In this document: positions 1 to 5,491 of the stretch, piece after piece
Position numbering within the stretch: position 1 is the stretch's first letter
How the letters are laid out: the number at the start of each line of letters is the position of its first letter
Assembly (NCBI GenBank): GCA_025356925.1
Contig: JANXQE010000797.1
Coordinates: forward strand, 1 to 5,491
Length of the DNA stretch: 5,491 nucleotides
Reading direction: 5' to 3'
DNA from: Limisphaerales bacterium
Lineage (GTDB): Bacteria > Verrucomicrobiota > Verrucomicrobiia > Limisphaerales > UBA8199
The notes under the pieces: generated by a model
Told to the model about the DNA's origin: nothing
Seen by the model: only the letters and a program-made list of their open reading frames with translations
Database searches by the model: none
Program-made: the position numbers and the translations under genes

Positions 1-3000
1 TCCTGGCGGCCGGGGGCAGCTTCGTGAGCGGCGGTTATAACTGTACACTTGCCACGGGTACAGCCAATCCGTTGGGGGGAGGGCCGGCCTGGGGCGGAAG
101 TTCGAGCGGCTGGATCACGACCACGGTTAACCTCCCGCCAGCGGTGGCTGGGCAAAATACCCAGTTAAAATGGGTATGCGGCACCGGCGCCAATACCTCT
201 GTGGCGGTCGGATGGTTTATCGATTCGGTTTCAGTGCAGGATAATGCGTTTAATTGTTGCTCGCCGAACGCCGATGTTGGTGTCACGCAAACCGTGATGC
301 CGAGTCCGGCGACTGTGGGGCAGAACCTGGTTTATACGCTGACCATCGCCAACGCTGGGCCATCAGCGGCTTCGAACCTGGCCGTTACGGATTCCTTGCC
401 GAGCAGCGTCACTTTTGTCTCCGCCTCACCTGGTTGTATCAACTTGGGGGGTAGTATCGCGTGCGCGATCGGCAGTCTGGCGAGCGGGGCCTCGAGCAAC
501 ATCCTCGTGACGGTGAAGCCTGCGGCCGAGGGAACGCTGACCAACAGTCTAAGTATTGCCTCGACAACCACCGATCCCAACTCGGCCAATAATGCTTCCG
601 TTAACATGGTGGCCGCGTATGTTGCGCCGAGTATCACGGCCCAGCCGACCAACCAGATGACCACCGCCGGGGGCGGTGCAAATTTTTACGTGAGCGCGAC
701 TGGAAGCACACCCTTGCGTTATCAGTGGGCACTTGGAGGGACAGCTCTCAGCGGAGCAACCACGGCGACCCTGGCGCTGGCTAACGTGCAATCCAGCCAG
801 GGAGGAAACTATTCCGTCGTCGTAAGCAACCCGTCAGGCGCGGTAACCAGCACCGTCGCGACCTTGACGGTCCTGGTCCCGCCTTCAATCGCCGCCCAGC
901 CGACTAATCAAACGGTCGTGGTTGGGGCAAGTGCCGCTTTCCAGGCAGGAGTCACCGGCTCGGCGCCGTTGAGCTATCAATGGATGTTTAACGGCAGCCA
1001 GATCGCCGGTGCGACCGCCTCTTCCGTCAATCTGACGAACGTGCAGACCAACCAGGCGGGAGCATATTGCGTCGTCGTCACGAATGCGGCGGGCTCAGTC
1101 ACCAGCGTCGTTGCTAACTTGGTCGTCCTGACGCGGCCATCGATCACGCTGCAGCCTTCCAGCCAAACGGCGGTGGTCGGGAGCAATCTCAATTTCCAGG
1201 CTGCGTCGAGCGGCAGCGCTCCGTTGAGTTATCAATGGTTCTTCGGTGGAACAGCGTTGCCGGGGGCGACAGCGACGACGTTTGGTTTGACGAACGTCCA
1301 GGCCAGCCAGGCCGGGAATTACACATTCGTAGTGACCAACGCCGCCGGCGCTGCGACCAGCGCCGTGGCGCAGTTGACGGTGTTAGTGCCGCCCGTAATC
1401 ACCAGCCCACCGACAAATCAGACGGTCGTGGTAGGGGGCACGGTCAATTTCCAGGTCGGTGCGTCGGGCACAGCGTCCTTGAGCTATCAATGGTGGTTCA
1501 ACAGCACGAACGCGGTCGGCGCGAGCGCGAATATCCTTACTCTAACCAATGCGCAGACCAGCCAGGCGGGCGGTTATAGTGTCGTGGTGACCAATTCAGC
1601 GGGCTCGGTCACCAGCACCGTGGCCATTTTAACCGTCGGGATACCGCCTGTGGTCACGCAGCAGCCCTCCGGCCAGGTGGTCATTCAGGGCCAGAACGCA
1701 ACCTTCAGCGTCGCGGCGAGCGGGGACGCGCCCCTGAGTTATCAATGGCGTTTTAGCGGAACTCCGATCGGCAGCGGTACGAGTAGCAGTTGCACGGTAG
1801 CCGGGGCGACGCTTGCCAGCGCGGGGAACTATGATGCGGTCGTTAGCAATCCCTACGGCACAACGACGAGCGCAGTTGCGCAGTTGACGGTCTTAGTGCC
1901 GCCCTCGATCAACAATCAACCGACGAATCAAACGGTCGTAGCGGGCAGCAGCGTCGGTTTCCAAGTGAGTGCTTCGGGCACTTCGCTATTGAGTTATCAA
2001 TGGTGGTTCAACGGGACCAACCTGGCGGGCACGAGCAGCAACACGCTTGCGTTGACCAATGTGCAGCAGAGCCAAACCGGCAGTTACAGCGTGGTGGTCA
2101 CTAATTCTGCGGGTTCAGCGACCAGCGCGGTAGCGACCTTGACTGTCGGAAGCCCCCCGACAGTGACGCAACAGCCAGCCAGTCTCACGGTCATTCAAGG
2201 GCAGAATGCGACCTTCACCGTAGCGACGAGCGGAACCACACCCATCAACTATCAATGGCGCTCTAATGGAACTCCGGTTGGCGCCGGCACCAGCTACACG
2301 GTGGTCGGAGCAACCGTTGCCAGTGCCGGAACCTATGACGTGGTGTCGAGCAATGCTTATGGTTCAACAACAAGTGCGGTGGCGCAGTTGACGGTGTTGG
2401 TGCCTCCGTCGATCACCAACCAACCGACCAATCAAACAGTCGTAGCCGGCAGCAGCCTCAATTTCCAAGTAAGTGCTTCGGGCACTTCGCCCTTGAGCTA
2501 TCAATGGTGGTTCAACGGCACCAACGCGGTCGGCGCAAACACCAACATGCTCACCCTGGCCAACCCGCAGCTCAGCCAGGCTGGTGGGTACAGCGTAGTG
2601 GTCACTAACGCCGCGGGCTCGGTAACCAGCATCGTAGCCATCCTGACTGTCGGGACTCCTCCGGCCGTGACGCAACAGCCAGGCAGCTTGACGGTCGTTC
2701 AAGGCCAGAATGCGACCTTCTCCGTAGCGGCGAACGGGAACACCCCGCTCAACTATCAATGGCGCTTTAACGGAACCCCGGTCGGGTCCGGCACCAGCAG
2801 CAGTTACACGGTGATCGGAGCGACGGTTTCCGGCGCGGGAAACTATGACGTGGTGTTGGGCAACGCGTATGGTTCTGCGACCAGTGCCGTGGCTCAGTTG
2901 GAGGTATTGGTGCCACCCTTGATCACCACTCAAGCGGCGAATCAAACGGTCGTGTCGGGCAGCAGCGTGAATTTCCAGGTAAGTGCCTCGGGCACCTCAC

Positions 3001-3641
3001 CCTTGAGCTATCAATGGTGGTTCAACGGCACCAACGCGGTCGGCGCCAATACCAATGTCCTCACCGTGAACAACGCTCAGGCTGCTCAGGCAGGAACCTA
3101 CAGCGCAGTGGTGACGAACATGGCGGGGAGCCTGACCAGTGGCGTTGCTCAACTGACTGTCCTGCTGCCTCCTTCGATCATCAGCCAGCCAACCAATCAA
3201 GCGAGCGTGATTGGAGCCAGCGTGAACTTTTCCGTGAGTGTGACCGGCAGCGCCCCGTTGAGCTATCAATGGACCTTTAACGGTACCAGCCTTCCGGGCG
3301 CAACCGCGGCCACACTGCCGCTCGTAAACGTCCAAACTGCCCAGGCCGGAATATATGCGGTCGCGGTGACCAACGCAGCAGGTGTGGCAACCAGTTCAGC
3401 CGCCGATTTGAAAGTCCTGGTACCGCCGTCGGTCGCCAACCCGATAGTGGCCGGCACAAGTGTTTCGGTACCCGTCTCCAGTGTCTCCGGGCTCAGCTAT
3501 TTGCTCGAGTACAAGAATGCATTGCAGGATCCAGTTTGGACACCCGCGTCGTCGTGGCTGCCAGGCACCGGCGGCGCGCTGATGCTGCAAGATACCAATT
3601 CGCTGACGAGTAGCCGCTTCTATCGAGTTCTCTGCCAATAG
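1..3641 (+). CDS. Large secreted multi-domain Ig-repeat protein, 5'-truncated
   Basis: This is the C-terminal part of a large exported protein. The frame is open from the left edge (first full codon at 3), and the first in-frame GTG, at 24, falls inside a domain, so the real start lies outside the window. Numbering from that GTG, residues 1-79 are the end of a beta-sandwich-like domain (GWFIDSV at 63-69), 82-199 a DUF11-type domain, 201-1133 eleven Ig-like repeats, and 1134-1205 a C-terminal module with FYRV at 1199-1202. It ends at TAG 3639-3641. The composition is rich in Ser, Thr, Ala, Val and Asn, with very few Lys and almost no Cys, as expected for an extracellular stalk or adhesive protein. 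Any signal peptide or catalytic domain would be upstream. In known Verrucomicrobia and related bacteria such arrays follow enzymes or adhesins; the specific role here is unknown. The downstream neighbour is convergent, so this gene probably ends its transcription unit. The CDS and its domain content are secure; the function is not. Confidence 0.95.
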   Translation, partial: LAAGGSFVSGGYNCTLATGTANPLGGGPAWGGSSSGWITTTVNLPPAVAGQNTQLKWVCGTGANTSVAVGWFIDSVSVQDNAFNCCSPNADVGVTQTVMPSPATVGQNLVYTLTIANAGPSAASNLAVTDSLPSSVTFVSASPGCINLGGSIACAIGSLASGASSNILVTVKPAAEGTLTNSLSIASTTTDPNSANNASVNMVAAYVAPSITAQPTNQMTTAGGGANFYVSATGSTPLRYQWALGGTALSGATTATLALANVQSSQGGNYSVVVSNPSGAVTSTVATLTVLVPPSIAAQPTNQTVVVGASAAFQAGVTGSAPLSYQWMFNGSQIAGATASSVNLTNVQTNQAGAYCVVVTNAAGSVTSVVANLVVLTRPSITLQPSSQTAVVGSNLNFQAASSGSAPLSYQWFFGGTALPGATATTFGLTNVQASQAGNYTFVVTNAAGAATSAVAQLTVLVPPVITSPPTNQTVVVGGTVNFQVGASGTASLSYQWWFNSTNAVGASANILTLTNAQTSQAGGYSVVVTNSAGSVTSTVAILTVGIPPVVTQQPSGQVVIQGQNATFSVAASGDAPLSYQWRFSGTPIGSGTSSSCTVAGATLASAGNYDAVVSNPYGTTTSAVAQLTVLVPPSINNQPTNQTVVAGSSVGFQVSASGTSLLSYQWWFNGTNLAGTSSNTLALTNVQQSQTGSYSVVVTNSAGSATSAVATLTVGSPPTVTQQPASLTVIQGQNATFTVATSGTTPINYQWRSNGTPVGAGTSYTVVGATVASAGTYDVVSSNAYGSTTSAVAQLTVLVPPSITNQPTNQTVVAGSSLNFQVSASGTSPLSYQWWFNGTNAVGANTNMLTLANPQLSQAGGYSVVVTNAAGSVTSIVAILTVGTPPAVTQQPGSLTVVQGQNATFSVAANGNTPLNYQWRFNGTPVGSGTSSSYTVIGATVSGAGNYDVVLGNAYGSATSAVAQLEVLVPPLITTQAANQTVVSGSSVNFQVSASGTSPLSYQWWFNGTNAVGANTNVLTVNNAQAAQAGTYSAVVTNMAGSLTSGVAQLTVLLPPSIISQPTNQASVIGASVNFSVSVTGSAPLSYQWTFNGTSLPGATAATLPLVNVQTAQAGIYAVAVTNAAGVATSSAADLKVLVPPSVANPIVAGTSVSVPVSSVSGLSYLLEYKNALQDPVWTPASSWLPGTGGALMLQDTNSLTSSRFYRVLCQ
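3..260 (+). other. Partial beta-sandwich ancillary domain (MAM/galactose-binding-like)
   Basis: This encodes the end of an ancillary domain at the truncated N-terminus. Visible elements are GGYN near residue 3, NPLGGGPAWGG around 15-25, a SSGWITTTVNL strand, a QLKWVCGTG strand at 47-55, and GWFIDSV at 63-69. The pattern 'x-W-G/S-G-S-S-G-(W/F)-I-T-T-x-V-(N/D)-L-P...G-W-(F/Y)-I-D-(S/T)-(V/I)' resembles beta-sandwich domains found after the catalytic domain of secreted bacterial peptidases, such as M36/fungalysin-type proteins, and in other large exported proteins. C7 and C52 could pair, and C78-C79 follow the domain. The family assignment is from memory of the pattern, and the full domain cannot be judged because it starts outside the window. 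Confidence 0.5.
267..620 (+). other. DUF11-type domain
   Basis: Residues 82-199 match the DUF11/'conserved repeat' pattern seen in many bacterial surface proteins. They start with ADVGVTQTV, continue with a YTLTIANAGPSAASNLAVTD strand pair (104-123), then LPSSVTFVSA, a C138...C147 pair separated by a short loop, IGSLASG, and finish with TDPNSANNAS just before the Ig array. The two cysteines sit where DUF11 domains often carry a disulfide. The role is probably structural, as a beta-sandwich spacer between the N-terminal domain and the Ig stalk. The domain call is by visible pattern and is quite sure. Confidence 0.85.
624..3422 (+). repeat. Eleven tandem Ig-like domain repeats, 255-bp period
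   Basis: The repeats start at 624, 879, 1134, 1389, 1644, 1899, 2154, 2403, 2658, 2913 and 3168. All are 255 bp (85 codons) except number 7 (2154-2402, 83 codons). Each begins (P/R/A)P-x-(I/V), has a (Q)P-x-x-Q/L-x-V-x-x-G strand, a central (L/I)-x-Y-Q-W core with the strand-C Trp at about repeat position 35, an (A/S)-G-x-Y strand-F motif, then x-x-N-x-x-G, and ends in L-x-V. Three sequence types are visible. C-type repeats (1, 2, 3, 11) have an L-x-G-A-T loop. A-type repeats (4, 6, 8 and most of 10) have YQWWFN. B-type repeats (5, 7, 9) have QGQNATF and YQWR. The canonical Ig disulfide positions hold Val, Ala or similar. The array is expected to form an extended extracellular rod. Confidence 0.95.
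1389..2912 (+). repeat. Higher-order A-B two-domain super-repeat, three copies
   Basis: Within the Ig array, repeats 4-5 (1389-1898), 6-7 (1899-2402) and 8-9 (2403-2912) form three consecutive A-B pairs of 510, 504 and 510 bp. A copies end in L-T-V-G-(I/S/T) before the next domain, whereas B copies end in L-(T/E)-V-L-V, so the linkers alternate as well. The 504-bp copy lacks six bases in the Ser-rich loop of repeat 7. This pattern indicates that the array grew by duplicating a two-domain unit rather than single domains. Confidence 0.85.
3423..3638 (+). other. C-terminal FYRV-type module
   Basis: Residues 1134-1205 no longer follow the Ig pattern. They contain LSYLLEY (1157-1163), W1172, a PGTGG turn (1180-1184), a QDTNS segment and FYRV (1199-1202), ending three residues later with a Cys-Gln terminus. 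I recognise this 'Y-x-L-E-(Y/x)...W...G-x-G-G...D-(T/x)...(R)-F-Y-R-V' ending from many long exported proteins of Verrucomicrobia and relatives. Its position at the extreme C-terminus suggests a capping, sorting or surface-retention role, but that is inference. It lacks the usual hydrophobic segment plus basic tail of PEP-CTERM or LPXTG signals. Confidence 0.6.
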
Positions 3642-3731
3642 CACGTGTTGAGCGCGGTCGAGCGGTTGCACCGAGTCAGAGCGGACCAAATCAGCCACTC
3701 CTCAGCTGCAGCTTTCCATGCCTGACGATCG
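3642..3731. other. Convergent intergenic gap
   Basis: These 90 bp separate the stop codons of two converging genes. There is a 10-bp palindrome (AGCTGCAGCT, 3704-3713) and a 4-bp CGGT/ACCG stem, but neither has a T-tract on either strand. I see no convincing intrinsic terminator, so termination may be Rho-dependent or weakly structured. Confidence 0.7.
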
Positions 3732-5189
3732 CTAAGGTCGTGACGATTTTGCTGTCCAAACCAGATGGGTGGCGGCACTGAGGCGCTCCAGAGTCGTCTG
3801 CTGGTCGGGATATTTCTGAGCAAAGTCGTCGAGCAATTGCCGGGCTTCGCTCTCCCGTCCGCTGGCTGCGAGGACATCGGCGAGGCCGCTGACGGATTCC
3901 GGGTTTCCCGGCCAGACCTGCGATGCGAGCTGATAAGCTTGCGCGGCCTCCGCGGAAAAATTGTGGGCAGCGAGCAGATTCGCCGCTGCCACGGCATCGT
4001 GTGAATACGATTTAAGGGCGGCATCCGAACTCCCCGCCTCTGGATCCGACAGAACCTGTTGCGCGGTATCCCGCCAATAAGCGAGCGACTGCGCAGCGCG
4101 CCCGGGCGTGAAGGCGTTTTGTTCGCTGGCCGCGCCGAGTTCCATCAGTGGGCCAAGCGGCAGCGCGCCTGCGTAGGTGCCCTTGAGCGGAAAGGATTCC
4201 TCAATCGCGAAGGAAAGATCCGGGTTCTTTTGCGTTAAAGTCTGCAGCAGGAGCTCGTTTATCGTCATCACTGCCACCTGCCCGCCTACCTGGACCTTGC
4301 CGCCCACGACCTGCACGTCCTCGCCGGGCCGGACCTGTTTTGGCTCGTCGGGAAATCGCTGGTCGTGATCGAGTCGGTTTTGGGCGTCCGTTACATAGGC
4401 ATCAAACGCGCTTTTGGACTCTTCGTCTGACAAATTCACCAGGCGGTCACTGTACTGCAGCCGCAAATATTCCTGATAGTCGCCGGCCGCAAGACCGTTT
4501 TGGGTAATGATGATGTGGCGCTCGCCGCCGCTCGTATCATTGAGTAGTTCGGGGATCCACCGGCCATTGTCCGTCCCTCCGACATACACCATGTCGGGAC
4601 GGAGCACGCCGAGAACCGAGTTTCCGTAGTCGAGCAAATTCCGCGCCGGCCACAGGTGGACCTGCTCCGCCACTCCGTAGGCGTCGATGATCGCGGGCCA
4701 AAGATCGGCCACCTCGGGCGGCCGTGCGTCGTCCTGGCTCGCACTGGAATCGCCGGCATTGAATTTCTTGAAGGCGGCTTCGATCTCCTCCCATTTGCCG
4801 GATTCCACCGCGTCAAAGAAGCGCTCCACATCGCCAGAGACCTGAACGTTATGACGCCGGGCCAGCGCATGAGCGAACCCGCGACGGGAACGCGCAAACT
4901 GAGCGAGCTTCGCACCCACGATTTCCACCGCGCTGGGCGTAGGCGCTTGCGAGGTGTCGAGCGACGGTGGCCATTCGAACGCGGGTTCGAACTCGGAACC
5001 AACGGCGGTCTGCTTTGGCGACGCCCGTTTGGTCGCCGCCAACCCTGGAGTTGTGGGGTGGTGGCGCGCGATCCAGAAAAGCCCGAGAACCAGGGTTAAT
5101 GCACAAAGCCCACCAAAAAGCCAACGCCACCAGCCCCAGCCTCCGTCATCGGAAGAAAGTTTATCCATTCGCGGTTGGGTGTGGTGCAT
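3732..5189 (-). CDS. Membrane-anchored TPR-like protein of unknown function
   Basis: This encodes a 485-residue protein. A Trp-rich N-terminus (GGWGWWRW) leads into one hydrophobic segment at about 23-41, followed by basic residues and a Pro-rich linker to about 90, which suggests a single-pass inner-membrane anchor; the topology is inferred. The middle region has a YVGGTDNGRWIPELLN motif (202-217), then an IIITQNGLA strand (226-234) and YQEYLRLQY (238-246). A similar GGTDxGR...ITQN arrangement occurs, as I recall, in large verrucomicrobial membrane and TPR proteins related to DUF2723. Residues 398-463 form two helix-turn-helix units of TPR type (ANLLAAHNFSAEAAQAY, then GLADVLAASGRESEARQLL). 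I cannot name an activity. The start ATG at 5187-5189 has only a weak AGG 6-8 bases upstream; the ATG at 5166-5168 (Met8) is the alternative and has no better site. The gene converges with the Ig-repeat gene and diverges from the right-edge gene. Confidence 0.9.
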   Translation of the reverse strand: MHHTQPRMDKLSSDDGGWGWWRWLFGGLCALTLVLGLFWIARHHPTTPGLAATKRASPKQTAVGSEFEPAFEWPPSLDTSQAPTPSAVEIVGAKLAQFARSRRGFAHALARRHNVQVSGDVERFFDAVESGKWEEIEAAFKKFNAGDSSASQDDARPPEVADLWPAIIDAYGVAEQVHLWPARNLLDYGNSVLGVLRPDMVYVGGTDNGRWIPELLNDTSGGERHIIITQNGLAAGDYQEYLRLQYSDRLVNLSDEESKSAFDAYVTDAQNRLDHDQRFPDEPKQVRPGEDVQVVGGKVQVGGQVAVMTINELLLQTLTQKNPDLSFAIEESFPLKGTYAGALPLGPLMELGAASEQNAFTPGRAAQSLAYWRDTAQQVLSDPEAGSSDAALKSYSHDAVAAANLLAAHNFSAEAAQAYQLASQVWPGNPESVSGLADVLAASGRESEARQLLDDFAQKYPDQQTTLERLSAATHLVWTAKSSRP

Positions 5190-5193
5190 AAGT

Positions 5194-5259
5194 GCCTGGC
5201 TGTGCTTTCCACTTTAATGACACCAGGAGCCAACGTTTTGTATGTTCGGGAAGCCAGGC
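5194..5259 (-). promoter_or_regulatory. Inverted repeat overlapping the leftward ribosome binding site (candidate)
   Basis: GCCTGGCT at 5194-5201 is the exact reverse complement of AGCCAGGC at 5252-5259, with 50 bases between them. In a leftward transcript starting beyond 5259, the proximal arm contains the weak AGG ribosome-binding element and ends four bases before the ATG at 5189, so pairing would hide the start region. An 8-bp match in 150 bp can arise by chance, so this is only a candidate. Confidence 0.2.
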
Positions 5260-5273
5260 GATGCCTAAAATCT

Positions 5274-5302
5274 TTGACCCCTTGCGCAACTTTTCATAGG
5301 TT
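5274..5302 (+). promoter_or_regulatory. Candidate sigma-70-like promoter for the rightward gene
   Basis: TTGACC at 5274-5279 matches the -35 consensus at five of six bases. With a 17-base spacer, TAGGTT at 5297-5302 matches the -10 consensus at three of six. Transcription would start near 5309, leaving a leader of about 30 bases before the ATG at 5340. The -10 is poor, and promoter rules in this phylum are not well defined. Confidence 0.3.
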
Positions 5303-5325
5303 AGCGTGTATCAAGAGAAGATGAT

Positions 5326-5352
5326 ATGTCCGTAAACGCATGGCTTTTGTAA
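5326..5352 (+). other. Possible eight-codon leader ORF overlapping the next start
   Basis: ATG at 5326 opens an eight-codon frame (MSVNAWLL) that ends at TAA 5350-5352, ten bases past the ATG of the following gene in another frame. The purine run AAGAGAAG (5313-5320) sits five bases upstream, a better spacing for this ATG than for the gene start at 5340. It could give translational coupling, or it could be chance. No peptide function is claimed. Confidence 0.2.
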
Positions 5353-5491
5353 CGCTAAGAGAATTCCTGTCCCGACTCGAACTGGCCACGGCCGAACAAT
5401 TCGTCGAATGGAGCAAAGCTTGGAAGATTGCAGTTGAAGCAGGCTCGCAGGAAACGCTCCTGGGCTTTATTTGCCGTGAACGCGGGCTCGC
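5340..5491 (+). CDS. N-terminus of a possible GspE/PilB-type secretion ATPase, 3'-truncated
   Basis: An open frame starts at ATG 5340 and runs off the right edge after 50 full codons. It is the only possible ATG in frame, because an in-frame TGA lies at 5322-5324. The peptide begins MAFVTLREFLSRLELATAEQ, continues with an amphipathic helix containing EWSKAWKIA, then ETLLGFICRERGLA near the edge. The layout 'short helix - (L)xLAT-x-EQ - helix - LLxF(I/L)xxERGLx' resembles the N-terminal helical module of type II secretion/type IV pilus ATPases (GspE/PilB, T2SSE_N/MshEN-like), which precedes the Walker-motif ATPase domain. None of the catalytic part is in the window, so the assignment rests on a short stretch and on memory of verrucomicrobial homologues. 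The ribosome binding site is weak. It is transcribed away from the TPR-like gene. Confidence 0.45.
   Translation, partial: MAFVTLREFLSRLELATAEQFVEWSKAWKIAVEAGSQETLLGFICRERGL

Larger units (their letters stand above)
5190..5339. other. Divergent intergenic region
   Basis: These 150 bp separate two divergently transcribed genes and must carry the promoters of both. They are visibly more AT-rich than the flanking coding DNA around 5205-5250 and 5265-5330. A plausible rightward promoter is listed separately. I could not find a matching pair of -35 and -10 boxes for the leftward gene. Confidence 0.75.

Noticed and set aside
24..26. GTG as the true start of the Ig-repeat protein
   Set aside because: The frame is open to the left edge and the GTG lies inside a recognisable domain with no ribosome binding site before it, so it is an internal Val codon.
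2364..2945. Long antisense frame (193 codons) inside the Ig array
   Set aside because: It is one of several antisense frames that recur in register with the repeats. Its peptide is Arg/His/Gly-rich with no domain pattern, and it is a by-product of the GC-rich periodic sense sequence.
624..3422. CRISPR array or VNTR-type non-coding repeat
   Set aside because: The period is 255 bp, in frame, with diverged copies that keep one protein fold; there are no short identical repeats separated by unique spacers.
3600..3641. PEP-CTERM or LPXTG sorting signal at the end of the Ig-repeat protein
   Set aside because: No PEP or LPXTG motif, hydrophobic helix or basic tail is present; the protein ends in the FYRV module instead.
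3704..3713. AGCTGCAGCT palindrome as a bidirectional terminator between the convergent genes
   Set aside because: It has no loop, the flanks do not extend the stem, and there is no T-tract on either strand.
4436..5002. Second minus-strand frame (188 codons) and overlapping plus-strand frames within the TPR-like gene
   Set aside because: The translations are rich in Arg, Ser and Trp, have no coherent domains, and lie entirely inside the better-supported 485-codon gene.
1..5491. Mobile element or horizontal-transfer boundary
   Set aside because: No transposase, integrase, tRNA edge, terminal inverted repeats or target duplications are visible, and base composition is fairly even across the coding regions.

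Overview
The window looks like chromosomal DNA from a GC-rich member of the Verrucomicrobiota, probably of the Pedosphaera/Limisphaerales type. I infer this from the protein styles: long secreted proteins built from cysteine-free Ig-like repeats of the 'PPxITxQPTNQTVxxG...LSYQW' kind ending in a short FYRV module, and a membrane-anchored TPR protein carrying a GGTDxGR-type motif. No rRNA, tRNA or marker gene is present, so the taxonomic call is an inference by family resemblance.

Layout: (1) Positions 1-3641, plus strand: the 3' part of a very large secreted or surface protein, truncated by the left edge. In order it holds the end of a beta-rich ancillary domain, one DUF11-type domain, eleven tandem Ig-like domains and a C-terminal FYRV module. 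Ten of the eleven Ig repeats are exactly 85 codons (255 bp) and one is 83. They follow a higher-order order C-C-C-(A-B)x3-A'-C, with a 510-bp two-domain super-repeat. (2) Positions 3642-3731: a 90-bp convergent gap with no convincing terminator. (3) Positions 3732-5189, minus strand: a 485-residue single-pass membrane protein with a large extracytoplasmic part and C-terminal TPR-like helices; its function is unknown. (4) Positions 5190-5339: a 150-bp divergent intergenic region with a candidate promoter for the rightward gene, an inverted repeat that could cover the ribosome binding site of the leftward gene, and a tiny leader ORF. (5) Positions 5340-5491: the first 50 codons of a rightward gene cut by the right edge, resembling the N-terminal helical module of type II secretion/type IV pilus ATPases (GspE/PilB).

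The genes do not form an operon: the first two converge and the last two diverge. If the right-edge call is correct, a secretion or pilus ATPase gene lies near a large exported protein, but nothing here proves a functional link. I see no clearly new biological system. The most notable signal is the regular, recently shuffled architecture of the Ig-repeat array.
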